DNA of 64,000 bases from contig RCSZ01000002.1 of assembly GCA_014898425.1 (NCBI GenBank), forward strand, positions 868,001 through 932,000, written 5' to 3'. Both the position numbers and the translations under genes were made by a program. Source of the DNA: Botryotinia globosa. Taxonomy: Eukaryota > Ascomycota > Leotiomycetes > Helotiales > Sclerotiniaceae. Positions 10,784 through 23,300 of the stretch are shown piece by piece (positions within the stretch are counted from its first letter, which is position 1; every line of letters begins with the position of its first letter). The notes under the pieces were generated by a model. That model was not told where the DNA came from and ran no database searches. It saw nothing but the letters and a program-made list of their open reading frames with translations.

Positions 10784-12670
10784 ATGCATTTTCTTTACTC
10801 ATCGCGTTAGTTTACTATGTCCGGGGAAAATAGATCAAGGTGGTGAAAAGGGGGCGGCTCAAAATTATCAATACTGTGGTGCTGTAGCATAGAACGACAA
10901 ACGCATGTCAACAAATGGGTTGTATTTAGGAAAAGTTCGAATTTTGCATAAGAGCATGAATCTGATCTAAATTTGCATGTGAAATTTTGTGTGATGAATC
11001 GAAAATTCTCAGATTCTAGTTTGCTGGGATACCTACCTAGTCTTACCGTCCAAAACATCAATTTAAATCTGGCATCTGCATCCCTTACCACCTCCCTCCT
11101 CACCTTATCCCACTTCATTCTACGCCCGATCTTTATATGACTTAACCGCCTACTACGTAACTCATGACCGCACCTCGCCGCTTCCCATAGGAATCACGAA
11201 TTACATTCATATGTATATTGTTCTTCAAAGCCTGTGCCTCATACCGCGCCGCATCGTATATTATGTCCCATCCAATCATGAGTCATAAGATGCACTGCAC
11301 CACGCCGCGTTTGCATTTTCGTATCACATTGCGCTTATATCCAAGCAAACTTCAGTAACAAGGTAGCGCTCGTGCCGCACCAGCATTTATTTTATTTCTC
11401 CACTCCACGTCTTTACTTTTCGCTTGCTACTTCTCTCTATACAACTTGTATGTAGAGTGGTATTTGAAGGCTCACTTCCTCCGCTGAAGTATTACAACGA
11501 ACTCATGCATGATATATTATCATTCTTTCGCGGTATGTATGGAGAGCCTGACGAGCGACGTATGACCCCTCTAAAATTTCCATTGTCTCCTCTACTCCAT
11601 CCAGTCTCTGTATCCCTAACATCTCATTTCTCAGAACTAATATTCTGATTATGTAATAAATTGGAATATTCAAATTCGGCATCCAGAACAAACGACACAA
11701 AGCCAAACAAAAAAAACAAAACATGAAATATTGTCATTGAAATTACCAGATTTTGACTAACAGCTGTTCAAACTTCAAGCTCAATCGGCGACTACAAAGT
11801 AGCTCTTGCATCTAATCCCAAAACATTATGCTTGCCGCACGCATCCCATTTTTTGGAAACCGTTCCGAGTTTCCTAATCCCGCATTAGCACCAACATCAC
11901 TCCAACGCCAAGCATCCCCCCCGTCACCAACAGTTATGAAACCCCGTAAATTGCCCATTTCCGACCTATTGTCCAGTATCATATCACCCCGATCTTACTA
12001 TTTACCCTGAGCTCAGTTATCACAATCTGCAAAAAGAAGGAGGCTCGGACATGAATGTGACATACCTAGTATGCCTAATCTACAGATTTTCCAATCTTCA
12101 GTAAATTGGCTGCAGGACTGAAATTTGGAGCCATGTTGGTGGATCCATATGTGAAGTTTGAAGTCTGATCTATGAGGCTGATTGGAGAACTCATGATCTA
12201 TGTAAACGCTGACGAAGTGAAATCTTTCAGTGCCATTCAATGTCGACAACTTTTCCAGTCACTCTATGCAAGAGATTCCCTCTCTAGACCCTTGTTCATC
12301 AAGCTCAGCTTGCAACATTGAGCGAAAGAAGTGTGGATCGGGGGGCTTTTTTTTCTTAGAGTAGTACAATTGTTCAATGTAACTCTGCTGCTGAACTGCC
12401 AATTGAATGGTTGTATTTCAACTGATTGTACTGGTCAAGCTGTATTCCTTTGCTTCCCAAATGTAGTACTTGAGGCAGATTCTGAATGTAAAATAATTTA
12501 TATAAGAGGCTCCCGTCGCTCAGCTTGAGATGATATCACTATATCAATCCTTTTCTTTGCAAATAATAAAGCTAGTTCGGCTTCCCTTACTTATCTCTTG
12601 TGATTTTTCATATTACCATCTCTTTTCTGGACAATTTACCCTACGAAGCACTAATTGCGAACTTTTTGAT
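10784..12670. other. Intergenic spacer
   Basis: About 1.9 kb without a recognisable gene. Only short open stretches (under 110 codons) on both strands. ATACCTACCTAG occurs near 11029. The last ~190 bp hold a possible TATA (TTATATAAGAG near 12498) for the next gene. An in-frame open stretch from 12530 precedes its chosen ATG. Confidence 0.5.
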
Positions 12671-13772
12671 ATGGCATCTCGTTCCGGCAAGAATGTGCAC
12701 TTTGTGGGGAGTATCTGTCTCCCTGACACAGCCACGGTTTACCGTACACTCAATGCTACATTTCCAACCCAACTAAAGCGTATCCCGGATGGTGAGCCCG
12801 GTAACAGAGGGAACTTCGTCCTCTGGCAAAGAAGCGTGTTCTATAAATACCCTTATCTGGTTCGCTCTTTGTATTTCTCCCTAGCCAAGGACCCAGGCCC
12901 GATTCCCATTTCTCCTGAGAAGATCCAACTCATGCCTGTTGGATATGATGATGCTGCCATAGACTCGTATGCCACTTTTTGCCGACTTCGGGATAGCGGT
13001 ACTATACCGAACGGAGTGAAATTCCAGGTTTCGCTTCCTACACCTATCAACGTTCTTCACGTAGCAATAGAGCCAGCTTATCAAGAAGCAGTTGAGCCAG
13101 TTTATGCAAAGGCTTTACTGAAAGCTGTTCGTCGTATCCAAGATGAGATTCCCGCAGAAGATTTGGCGATACAATGGGACATTGCTGTGGAGTTCGCATT
13201 TCTGGAAGGGATTGTGTTGCCTCCACCGCACGTAAGTATTCATGAACTTAGTGGCATCTCTATTTTTTCTTATTTCAACGTCCTAGACAAGTACTAACTC
13301 GACGTTTAAGTGGATCATGGCTTTGAAAGATAGTATTGTCAACCGTGTCCTTGAATTAGCAGATGCTATAGATCCATCCGTAGAATTGGGCTTCCATTTC
13401 TGCTACGGTGATCTTGGACATCAACACTTCACGCAACCGAAAGACATGAGTTTATTAGTCGATATTGCGAATCGAATCTTGACCGGAACAAGAAGGAGAA
13501 GATCTGTCAATTGGATTCATATGCCTGTGCCAAAAGATCGGATTGATCGAGGGTACTTTGAACCATTGAAAAAGCTGGAGAAGAATGATACAGAGTTGTA
13601 TTTGGGAGTTTTACATCAGGATGACCTAGAAGGAACGAAATTAAGAATTAAATCTGCGAGTGAAGTTGTGGCAGATTTTGGTATCGCAACAGAGTGCGGT
13701 CTAGGCCGCGCGGATGCAAGAGAGATGGAGAGTGTCTTGGAAATTGCGAAGAAAATTACGGAAGAACTGTAG
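12671..13772 (+). CDS. UROD/MetE-like (cobalamin-independent methionine synthase-like) protein
   Basis: Two exons, 12671-13231 and 13311-13772, 340 aa; 79-nt intron (GTAAGT donor, GTACTAAC branch, TTTAAG acceptor), phase 0. The sequence (HFVGSICLPDTATVYR near the N-terminus, IQWDIAVEFAFLEG, then HFCYGDLGHQHF and a final GIATECGLGR) reads as a TIM barrel of the UROD/MetE-like superfamily: the late ECGLGR block resembles the C-terminal metal-site strand of MetE. It is much shorter than MetE (about 760 aa), so it lacks the N-terminal half and is unlikely to be the housekeeping methionine synthase. Substrate unknown. Start chosen at MASRSGKN; an upstream in-frame ATG exists at 12530. Confidence 0.7.
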
Positions 13773-14415
13773 GAAAGAATGAAAGGGTGTAATAAATATG
13801 AGAATCGGTGAAGGGTGATTGTTTTGATGCTGCAACATTTGTGTCTTATCGACATTTAGAGTCAATACATATGGCAGGTCTGACTTCAAACACTGCGTCT
13901 TTCATTGCTTGGCCATGGATAACTTCCAATTTTTAGTAGAATTGTTATGTGAGATTCATGACCGATGTGTCAGACAGATCATTGTTGAAGCTGTTTCTTC
14001 TCCTTTTTAGACATGACTTGAGTGGTGACAAACAATGTCTTGTCTCATAGTGTATCGAGTAGAACAATTGTCCTCTATTCATCAGTTCTCAACTCAATTA
14101 CCCAAGAGTGGTGAATACAGTAAAAGTAGTGGTTGATGGTGGTTGTAGTTGTGATTGTAGTTGTGGTTTTATGTTTGTGTTTCCTGGTGAATTCCACTTG
14201 AACGAGATACATATGAGATGGTGGTAGTGAAACCAATACATACCCCTGTCAATAGAGGGGTTTAGAGGATTGTAAGCTCACAGAAACACCCCCCACTATG
14301 AAGGGGTAACACTCAGCTGCTCTTCCACCTCCCGACTCCAATATCCCTATACCCCAGATCCAAATTGAAAGCTCCAGTAACTTTCAATTTATACCCAATT
14401 CATACCCAATTCAAA
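13773..14415. promoter_or_regulatory. HEM3 promoter region with STRE-like words
   Basis: Spacer ahead of the porphobilinogen deaminase gene. CCCCT at 14243, AGGGG at 14256 and AGGGG at 14302 are STRE-type words in both orientations within 65 bp, about 110-170 bp before the ATG; the first two sit as an inverted pair. GT-rich tracts (GTTGTAGTTGTGA) lie near 14140. Binding is inferred only. Confidence 0.35.
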
Positions 14416-15555
14416 ATGGCAACTCACGAGCAAAAAGAATCTACATCCTCCCGCTCCGTTCTCGACCCCACTACCAGTACCCAAGAAAAGTCCTCTAAAG
14501 ACGCTGCACCCCTCCGCGCCCTCGACCACCAATCCGAACGCGAGAAATCCCGAAATGAAAAGCCAGCCACTATTCACATTGGCACACGCAAATCCGCACT
14601 CGCCATGGTGCAAACCGAGCAAGTAAAAGCTGCGCTCGAAAAGGCTCATCCCCATTTAAACTTCGAGATTACCAAGTTGGAAACGATGGGCGACAAGAAT
14701 CAAATAACTGCTCTGCATGATTTCGGCGCAAAGAGTTTATGGACACATGAACTTGAGGCTTTATTATTGGACAGGAAGTTAGATATTGTGGTTCACTGTC
14801 TTAAAGATATGCCGACGCAGTTGCCAACCAAATGTATAATTGGTGCAATTCTGGAACGAGAAGATCCTCGGGATGCGTTGATAATGAAGGCAGGAAGCAA
14901 CTACAAGAGCTTGTCAGAGCTACCAGCAGGAAGCGTCGTGGGAACGAGTAGTGTGAGAAGAAGCGCGCAGATTGCTAGGAAGTACCCCGAGTTAAAGTTT
15001 GAGAACGCGAGAGGCAACATTGGAACTAGATTAAACAAACTGGACGCGGATGATGGGAAGTATTCATGTTTGATTTTAGCGGCGGCGGGTTTGTTGAGAA
15101 TGGGTTGGGGAGAGAGGATCACGCAGTATCTGGATAGTAAAACAGAGGGTGGCGGTATGTTGCATGCTGTGGGACAAGGTGCATTAGCTTTGGAGGTTAG
15201 AGATGGCGACGAAGAAATAAGCACGATGATCTCTGCGTTGCAACATGAACCGACTCAATTGGCAGGGTTGGCAGAACGAAGTTTGATGAGAACTCTGGAG
15301 GGTGGATGCAGTGTGCCAATCGGAGTTGAGACGACCTGGATCGAAAAGGGGAAATTGTTAATGAAGGCTATCGTTGTCAGTCTTGATGGCACAGAGAGTG
15401 TGGAATCAGAAAGGCTGGAGGAGATCCTAACACCAAAACATGCTGATGAGTTTGGATGGTCTCTTGCTCAAGATTTGGTTAGCAAGGGTGCTGCCAAAAT
15501 ACTGGAGGCCATCAACCTCAATCGACCTGTTATCAAGGAGGGTGGTAATGCATAG
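14416..15555 (+). CDS. HEM3: Porphobilinogen deaminase (hydroxymethylbilane synthase)
   Basis: Single exon, 379 aa. It joins four porphobilinogen units into hydroxymethylbilane, the third step of haem synthesis, in the cytosol. A ~50-residue Ser/Thr-rich leader precedes the enzyme, which begins at IHIGTRKSALAMVQTEQVKA. Conserved blocks: DIVVHCLKDMPTQLP, GTSSVRRSAQI, NARGNIGTRLNKLD, and GGCSVPIG, where Cys298 is the expected attachment site of the dipyrromethane cofactor. All key residues are present. The ATG at 14416 (AAAATGGC) fits better than an in-frame ATG at 14365. Convergent with GCV3; the two stop codons are about 310 bp apart. Confidence 0.96.
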   Translation: MATHEQKESTSSRSVLDPTTSTQEKSSKDAAPLRALDHQSEREKSRNEKPATIHIGTRKSALAMVQTEQVKAALEKAHPHLNFEITKLETMGDKNQITALHDFGAKSLWTHELEALLLDRKLDIVVHCLKDMPTQLPTKCIIGAILEREDPRDALIMKAGSNYKSLSELPAGSVVGTSSVRRSAQIARKYPELKFENARGNIGTRLNKLDADDGKYSCLILAAAGLLRMGWGERITQYLDSKTEGGGMLHAVGQGALALEVRDGDEEISTMISALQHEPTQLAGLAERSLMRTLEGGCSVPIGVETTWIEKGKLLMKAIVVSLDGTESVESERLEEILTPKHADEFGWSLAQDLVSKGAAKILEAINLNRPVIKEGGNA

Positions 15556-15866
15556 TTGAACCCCCGAATGATTTTTTTTTTTCACGGGCACATGCGCTAC
15601 AAAAGTAAACTTTTCCTTTACATAGATTGACTGGTTGGACCACCAATAGCTTTCAAATATGTTCCAAGAAGGCTAAAAGCTGCATACATATATAAATGTA
15701 GCTAATCCAGTGTCGTTTCCCTCCGACCCTTATGTTTGTTGAATAAACTCCATTCCCAAATACACATTCATCAATGTTGAGTTGAATCCCCCGTCTATGC
15801 TATGCCCCGCCTGCCCATGCAATCATTGCCTCGTTTCTCGTCATGTACCAACCCCCATCGCACTGC
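15556..15866. other. Convergent 3' spacer HEM3/GCV3
   Basis: 311 bp shared 3' region of two convergent genes, with an 11-T run near 15570 and AATAAA near 15741. Nothing else seen. Confidence 0.6.
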
Positions 15867-16612
15867 TTATTCCTCGATAAATGTCTTGTAAGCACTCTCA
15901 TCCATCAACCCTTCCAAATCCTTGACTCCTTGTTCCCCAACTTCAACCTTGGCAACCCAGCCTCCGGCACTTGTTTCATCTTCGGGACCCTTGTTGATGG
16001 TGCTTGGGGCTTCCTCCAACATCGTGTTAGCCTGCACAATCTTGCAAGTGATAGGGCTGTTGATATCGGATGCGCTCTTGACAGACTCTACGGCACCAAT
16101 GGCATCACCAGCGCCGACCTCCAATGGGACGGTGGGAAGCTCAACATAAACGACGTCACCGAGAGCATGTGCAGCATAGTCACTGATACCGATTGTGCCA
16201 GTCTTGTTATCGGGAGAAAGGAGAATCCATTCGTGGTCTTTGGTATACTTCTTGTTGAAGGCTGCGGTTGGGAAGAGAACGTGTTAGTATTGGTGGGATG
16301 TATGGTATGGAATGGGTAGAATCGGACTCCAATAGACATTCCCATGGCAGTGATAAGAAGGCGAGCATTCCAAAGTCTTGTCCACACTCCGTAGGCAACA
16401 TTGGTTCAACTTCTTCACTCTGCGCATGAAACTTCTATGACATAGGCCGGTGGTCGGAGCACCTTGGACAAGAAGATGAACTCACCAGCTCTAGATACTG
16501 AGAAAGCTCGAACAGCTCCAAAAGATGAAGATCTCCATGACGGAACCGTCTTGAATGTGCTGGATGTAATTCTCGAGACACATGGCCTTAAACTCCTTGC
16601 GATTGATGCCAT
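15867..16612 (-). CDS. GCV3: Glycine cleavage system H protein, mitochondrial
   Basis: Two exons on the minus strand, 16612-16486 and 16261-15867, 173 aa; 224-nt intron (GTGAGT donor, CCGCAG acceptor). The H protein carries the aminomethyl group on a lipoyl-lysine between the P, T and L proteins of the mitochondrial glycine decarboxylase. The first ~45 residues (MASIARSLRPCVSRITSSTF) are basic and Ser-rich with no acids, a typical matrix presequence. The mature part starts KKYTKDHEW and holds the lipoylation block GAVESVKSASDI; the Lys there is the lipoyl site. It ends TFIEE, with usual family length. Splicing joins VSRA to AFNKKYT. Confidence 0.95.
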
Positions 16613-17797
16613 TATTTGTATATGTAAATGGTGTTTGAGGGGTAGAAATTTGGGTTGGAGTTGAGCTTTAGTCAAGGAATCATTAATTCGATTCGCATTA
16701 GAGTGCAAGAGAGGTGTGAGATAATAAAAATGAGGATCGCTGATATGGACCACGAGAGATTGAGCCAATCAGAGAAATGTCCTAAAATAAAGCCGACAAA
16801 AAGCCAATTGGCTAATAATATGTATATATACGAATATATGTATATATATGTTTCTATATAATAATGTATGTATAAAATGACCTTGACTTTCAGGTTATAG
16901 TAAATACAAACAAACACAAACACAAATACAAACACAGACACTGAATAAAAACAAACACAATATAATAAATACCTATCTAATAAGTAGACTCTATAACTTT
17001 CCCAATTGGAAGAAAAAGGACTGGTCGAAGTGTATCTAGGAATAAAGTCTTTTTTCCTTCTTCTCCTTCAATATTTTGATGATATTATCAATCAACATAA
17101 TAAACAAACACAACTTCATTCTTTTCCCACAGTCACATCAACAACAAACCCAAAGACCTCTCAGGGGAAGACGCGTCGAAAGAGAAGGGAATATCTACCT
17201 CCCTCTCTCTCTCTCCCTCCCTCCCTGGGTAGATACCCTTATTACGGAGTAAAGTGTCTCTGGTCGACCTGCCCGAGTTGCCTTTCGCACGCCCAAGCGC
17301 CGAACCACCACATGACAATTATTTGCCTTGCCTTGTCTTCTGGCCTCGTACCAAGCTTATTAGAAACCCCCTGGATATTTCTCTTGAGGTATAACTTCAA
17401 TCGTCCAAACCAAAAATACAATTCAAATCTCTCCGTGAATCTTATTAGTCATTCATATCTTGACTCTCATCGTGGTGGTCTTCATCTGCGGCGGTTATAG
17501 ATTCGTCAACAATTTTTGATACCAAAATAACTTATACACTACACTACACTACATTACACTACCTACATTACACTACCTACACTACACTACTCTACAATCA
17601 GCCGTGAATGATCTACCATAACATCCCAGTGTTGATCTCCTTCTTCCAGCCGCCAATTCGAGATCTCACCCTTATAAAGAATCATAGGCAACCTTACACA
17701 TTCATTCATCTCTATAATTACCCATAAATCAGTCAACCTGGATCCTACCACTCTACCAGTGAGTTCTCCCGCTCAATTTCACGACGCAGTAGATTCA
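16613..17797. other. Divergent promoter region GCV3 / SPG1
   Basis: AT-rich region between divergent genes. Holds TATATA runs (16810-16865), an ACAAACACAAA-rich tract (16905-16960), CT-rich sequence near 17200 and a CACTA/CTACA repeat (listed). No supported gene. Confidence 0.55.
17534..17595. repeat. Imperfect ACACT/CTACA pentamer repeat
   Basis: About 60 bp made of ACACT units broken by ACCTACATT, about 200 bp before the SPG1 start. Likely 5' leader or promoter simple repeat. Confidence 0.85.
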
Positions 17798-18896
17798 ATG
17801 GACGCCGAAATCGCATACGAGAATCAGGGAGTCGACCCACCTCAAGACGATGCTATGGGCGGAATGGAGGAGAGAGCACATACGCCAACGCATAACAGTC
17901 GACACTCTGCGTCTGCATCTGCAGATTTTCAAACCCCATCACAATATCCACAAGAATATCCTGCGTCACCTCCACAAGAAGAACCTACAAATGGTCGATA
18001 TGCTACCCCTCCCACGACTTTTCCCGCGTCACTTTCGCGCCCGGCTTCAGGTTTGTCAGGTCAAGGCAACTATGGCAACGCATATCAAGAACAAAATTCA
18101 CGGGGCTCAGGTGCGAGTACAGATCAGCAACAGCAGCAACAACGGGGCTCGAAGAATAGTGTCGTCATCAAAGTCGGCATGGTAGGGGATGCTCAAATTG
18201 GCAAAACCTCCTTAATGGTCAAATATGTAGAAGGTAGTTGGGACGAAGATTACATTCAAACCTTGGGTGTTAACTTCATGGAGAAAACTATATCTATACG
18301 CAATACCGAGATTACATTTTCAATATGGGACTTGGGAGGACAGAGAGAGTTCGTGAATATGTTACCGCTCGTTTGCAACGATGCAGTAGCTATATTATTC
18401 ATGTTTGATTTGACGCGAAAGAGTACTTTGAATAGTATTAAGGAGTGGTATAGGCAGGGGAGAGGTTTTAATAAGACCGCGATTCCGTTCCTGGTCGGCA
18501 CCAAATACGATCATTTTGTGAACTTTCCGAGAGAGGATCAGGAGGAGATCTCAAATCAGGTTAGTCTTACCAATTCTTCGATTTTGTTTTGGTTTGAGGC
18601 ATGCTGACAGATGCGACATCAGGCTCGAAGATTCGCAAAAGCAATGCGCGCAAGTCTGATTTTTAGTAGTACAAGCCATAGCATCAACGTTCAAAAGGTA
18701 AGACCATCTATATTTCACTCTTACATACTTGCTTGCGGTCCACGCTACACTGCTTATATACCAAACCGTCAACTAACAAACTACCCACTTGCAGATTTTC
18801 AAGATTGTCCTCTCAAAAGCCTTCGACCTCAAATGCACAATCCCCGAAATCGAAAATGTTGGCGAACCTCTTCTTCTTTACCAATCCGTCGGTTAG
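17798..18896 (+). CDS. SPG1: Septum-promoting GTPase Spg1/Tem1
   Basis: Three exons: 17798-18559, 18623-18697, 18795-18896; 312 aa. Introns of 63 and 97 nt are phase 0. It is a Ras-like switch atop the septation initiation/mitotic exit network, acting at the spindle pole body. The first ~120 residues are a low-complexity leader (Pro/Ser/Gln, with a poly-Gln run), longer than in the yeasts. G domain: P-loop GDAQIGKTS (130-138), switch II WDLGGQ, and TKYD in place of the usual NKxD, as is typical of Spg1/Tem1. The end, [16 protein letters not shown], lacks a CAAX box, also typical. The ATG at 17798 is the first in the frame; a short upstream exon cannot be excluded because GTGAGT lies at 17759. 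Confidence 0.92.
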
Positions 18897-20344
18897 ATCG
18901 CTGTTATAATCTTATTAGGATTTGAATCGAAAACCTTATTTCTTTACGCCCCCAAAAATCTCTCCATCAACCTCAATCCCCGATTTCGCGACCATCATTC
19001 ACCCTCCTTCTACATTGTGTAAATTCCACTTATAATCTACCCACTACCCAATACCAACGTCAACCTCCCCCACAATTCCAATCGAAATGCACAATGCAAA
19101 GGAGGAAAAGACAACCCCTTCAACACAGGAAGGTCGAGGAAATCTTCACATACCACATCATACCAGATTATTTTAGAAATCTGGCAATTTTTCACATTAC
19201 ACACATCTCAACCAATGGGCATTCGGGAAAGGCGCGCGGGGAAATTGGAGGGAAAGGGGAAGAAATTCTTGTAATTTTATCTCCCCTACTTTCTATCAAA
19301 GTCCATTCTTGTCTTATCTTGATCTGGCACTGCATTCGCTGCGTTGCCAGTCATCTTCATCAGAGAAGGGGAAGCATGGTATTCATTGGTTTCATAAAGA
19401 CAGACACAGACGGGCAGGCATGCAGGCAGGGAGGGAGGGAGGCAAGAAATCAATTTTTTAAATGTAATAAGAAAATCTTCGTGTTCATGTTAGAATGAAT
19501 CCATCCATACAGTCAGTCAGTAGCGAGTGAAGCAAGCAAAGACTTGCAAATATATCTTGGGCGCCTGTTTTTGAGGTGATGGTCAAGTGAGATGAATATG
19601 AATTAGAATGTGAATGCGAATCCGCGGGAATCCGCGGTAGGTAGGTAGGTAGGTAGGTACCTACGAACTTGTATGTCATGAATGGGATTGCGGGACGGAT
19701 TCTCTAGATTATGGGGTATATATGGAGTACGATGCAGGGCATATGCTTGTGTGACCTGCAGATGGGTCTGGACTGCGTATGTAAGTAATGTCGTGCATAA
19801 GTTCTATCCTGGAATTTGCCAACTCCTCGATAAATTACCAGCCTCCTTGTGTACACGCTTCACATATACCCACTTCCCAAATCTTCTACTGCTCAAGCGA
19901 GCCGGGCAAATGTTATTCTGATAACGAATGAATTTATTAAAGTATGCCCTTTTCTTTCTGTCATCTCTACTCTAGTATTCAAATCCAATTTCGCGGATTC
20001 AAAGCTATGTATGTATGTATGAATGGCGGGTTTGGAAACCCACAAAAAGAATGTAACGGAATGGATATTATATACATCCCCATCACGAATAATATCACCC
20101 ATAGCACCACCACTAATAACGATATGATCCGCTCCAGTTCTTGCAGTCTCTGAGTAATCTCAACTCAAAAACTCCACCAGCTCCAATTCCTCAACTGATA
20201 CCCGTTCAACAGCCCCTAACCCTACACTCCTAACTCTACTTCCACTTCCACTCTCGATTCTTCTACCGGTATTACCGCCAACACCATCGATTCTTAGAAG
20301 CATGTCAGTGCCGTCGCAATCTCTAGAAGATCAACAGTGGCCAC
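18897..20344. other. Intergenic spacer (convergent)
   Basis: About 1.45 kb between the ends of SPG1 and the PLAC8 gene. Short open stretches only. A (GGTA)6 run lies at 19636-19660. A CAGGCAGGGAGGG tract lies near 19420. No gene supported. Confidence 0.5.
19636..19660. repeat. (GGTA)6 microsatellite
   Basis: Six GGTA units ending in GGTACCTAC, so the run closes on a palindrome. Confidence 0.95.
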
Positions 20345-23300
20345 TCACAACCCTGATGACGTCTTCTTCGAGCTACCGAATCCAAAGTAACTAGCAAACC
20401 CACTCCCAGCCGAACTTTGTTCCGAAGGAAATCTCCTCTTATCTCTCCTCAGGCTCGAAGACGTGATAGATGGCGGATAGGCGCCAGAAATATGCAATGG
20501 AGTGATCGGCGAGGGATAAGGTGCATCGGGTGACGGAAATGGTGCTGGCGGTGTTACGCTGCCTTTTCGGCTCGCCATACTCATGGTTCCATCTCCGTCC
20601 ATTGGAGTTACACCGATAAAGGGTTTCTCTTGATCTAAAGAAAGGACTTGGGCAAGTTTAAATCGAGCATCGCTTTCGTGTGACGCAAAATCGTTGAGTC
20701 TGGGTCTTCGACTCCCTTCTTTTCCGATATTGGACTTCTCATTAAACTCAGAGCTTTGGCCGTTGAAATGTCGAGCGATCCTTGTGCTATATTTTTCGTA
20801 TTCGGTGTCCTGACTTGCACTAGCTTCTATTTTCGCTGTGTCGGCTGGAGCAATACAGTCATCCAGACTGTGTAGGCAATCCTCGTAGTTTGTGTGAGTT
20901 GATTGGTCGTTATCACTGGTATCGACGAGCGGTCCACGAGGAAGTCGAAGAGAATCATGAGATATGCCGTTTGGTTGACTACCCTCAGCCGGTATGATAG
21001 AGGGGCAACTAGAAGCTCTGTGCTGCTTTACCACTGAATTTCTGTTGCTCGAGGGGCTAGAGACGACACAACTTGAAATTCGGTGCTGTCGGAGAGGAGT
21101 GGAAGGGCTAGAATCTGCAGCACAATCTTCTAGTAAGTGCTCCCGTTCTTCTTCCAATACCACCAATAGGCGTCCCTGTTCTTCTCCCGACCCTGAGGTT
21201 ACATCGCAGTCTATCTCATTGTGTTGCAAAAGTGGGGTGCTGATTTTAGAATCGTACTCGCAATCATCAAGTAAGTGCTCGTCGCACTCCGAGATGACGG
21301 TAGAAGCGATGCAGCTCACGGCCCGATGCTGACGCGGGTTAGGAGTCGATGAGCCCGATGTCATGTAGCCGTTCTCGTTCTTGTTAGTCGTCGAATTTCC
21401 ACCACTGGCATTACCACCGCAGCTTGTAATACGATGCTGCTTGACAGGGCTTGCAACTCCAGAAAGTAGACATCCATCTTCAATCAAGTGAGACATCGCT
21501 GCTGAGCTTTTACGACTTGATTGAGGACTATCAGCCGCATAGCTTGCAAATCTATATTGCTTAGTGAGAATAGGCGTAGAAGATCCAGTCCTAAAGCTGC
21601 AGTCTTCTAACCTATGAAATCCATCTCCATTGCTTTGATTCATACTCCCAGAAGGGATCGAAGCACAACAGCTCGATATACGGTGTTGTCTGATTGTAAT
21701 AGCACTGCAATCACCAGCAAGATCGGAGCAACCCTCCAAGGAGTGTTGCTCACGAGAAACAGGGTTGATCGCCGTACAACTGAAAGCTCGAGATCCCGAT
21801 GATAATCTAGAGGCAGGCGAGCCGGCTTCGAGAGTACTCTCATCTAAAAGATGACCGTATTGTGAATATTTAATAAGAGGAGTTGAGAGGTTGGAATCAT
21901 CCACGATATCCATGATAGATGTTGAGCAGTTGTTTTGCATAACCGGAGAAGGTGAGTTTGATGTAGGTGCGGTCTCGACGGTGCAACTTAGCATGCGATT
22001 CTTATCTGCAGAGCTTTCGGGGGTCCTAATAACCGGAGTACCAGGTGTAGCAGGGCAGCTTGCTATTCGGTGTTGTCTTATTGACCTTTGGATACTAGAC
22101 GGGTTCCTAGGCATAATAGAACAACTTGTGATTCGATGTTGTATTGGTGTATCCAATAACCAAGCAGAATCCACCGATTCAGCGCAGCTATCGATGCGAC
22201 GCGGGTTGGCAAGCTCGGAAAGCGGCATTTCAGCAACATCCCCTTTGAATGTATGCTGCCGAACAGTGCTTGAACCAGAGGATGTGGTGGATGGTACAAC
22301 AAGATCATCCAAGGCAGGCAGCAGAAGATTCTCTTTATCTTCACGAAAGTGGGCGGAACAACGGACAGTCCCTTTCTCCTGCAAAAGTCTTTCTTCTTTC
22401 GCATAATAATCCAATACAATCTTGGTAGCGGAGTAATCAGAGAAGTCATGAACGTAAGAGAGATTTCCTCTTGCTGGCATTCTAGAGAGCTTCTCGCAAC
22501 CTTTGACCCGTAGATAACTTCCGTGAACTGAAGGACTCGGCGAATCTGGCTCAATGGCAAATGTACTACTACTGGCAATACTGCCCAGACTGAGTCTCTC
22601 TGAACTTACTCGGGTTTTCTGTGTTGAAGACGTAGTACCATCAACAGCGGCACCGGCATTGCTAGAGTTGATAGCCCTCCTATGCGACTCCATGAGCATA
22701 TGATCTCTCAATTCCTCCATCTCACAATGTTGATCGGTGCTCTGGTAATTCGAACCCTGACGGCTATGTTCACTGGCACTCAAAGCTACTGCAGGTACCT
22801 CTTGAAGCTCAGAATTCGTAAAACGCCTTCCATGATTGAATATCCTGTTTTCTATGCCAGGATTTTCGGCCGAAGGTGCTTTTTGCGAGACATATTTCAT
22901 TGGCTGTGAAAGTTTGGGTTGTTTCCAAGATATTTGTGCTTCATTGGGGAATCTCGCTAGCCCTGAAGCACCTTCTCTAGCCCGGACTTCTCGATCATGT
23001 TGTATCATAACACATGGACCACAGAAACATGATTTGATAACATCATTCCCCATAGACCCTAAGATTCTGTACTGGGCACGAATCCGGGCACGTTGTATAA
23101 GAGTAAGACCAACTATTCTTGCTGGTTAGCAGAGATTTCCTAAATATTGACCTGAGTGTTTACTCACTTGACAAACAACAAGCAGCTGTCAAGGCACCAT
23201 GGATCCAACACATCGAGTTACAACCGTCAGAAGACTTGAAATTATGCGGATCTCGACCAAGAGCCACATTCTTCAATCGCCAGTGAGTCTTGCCATATAG

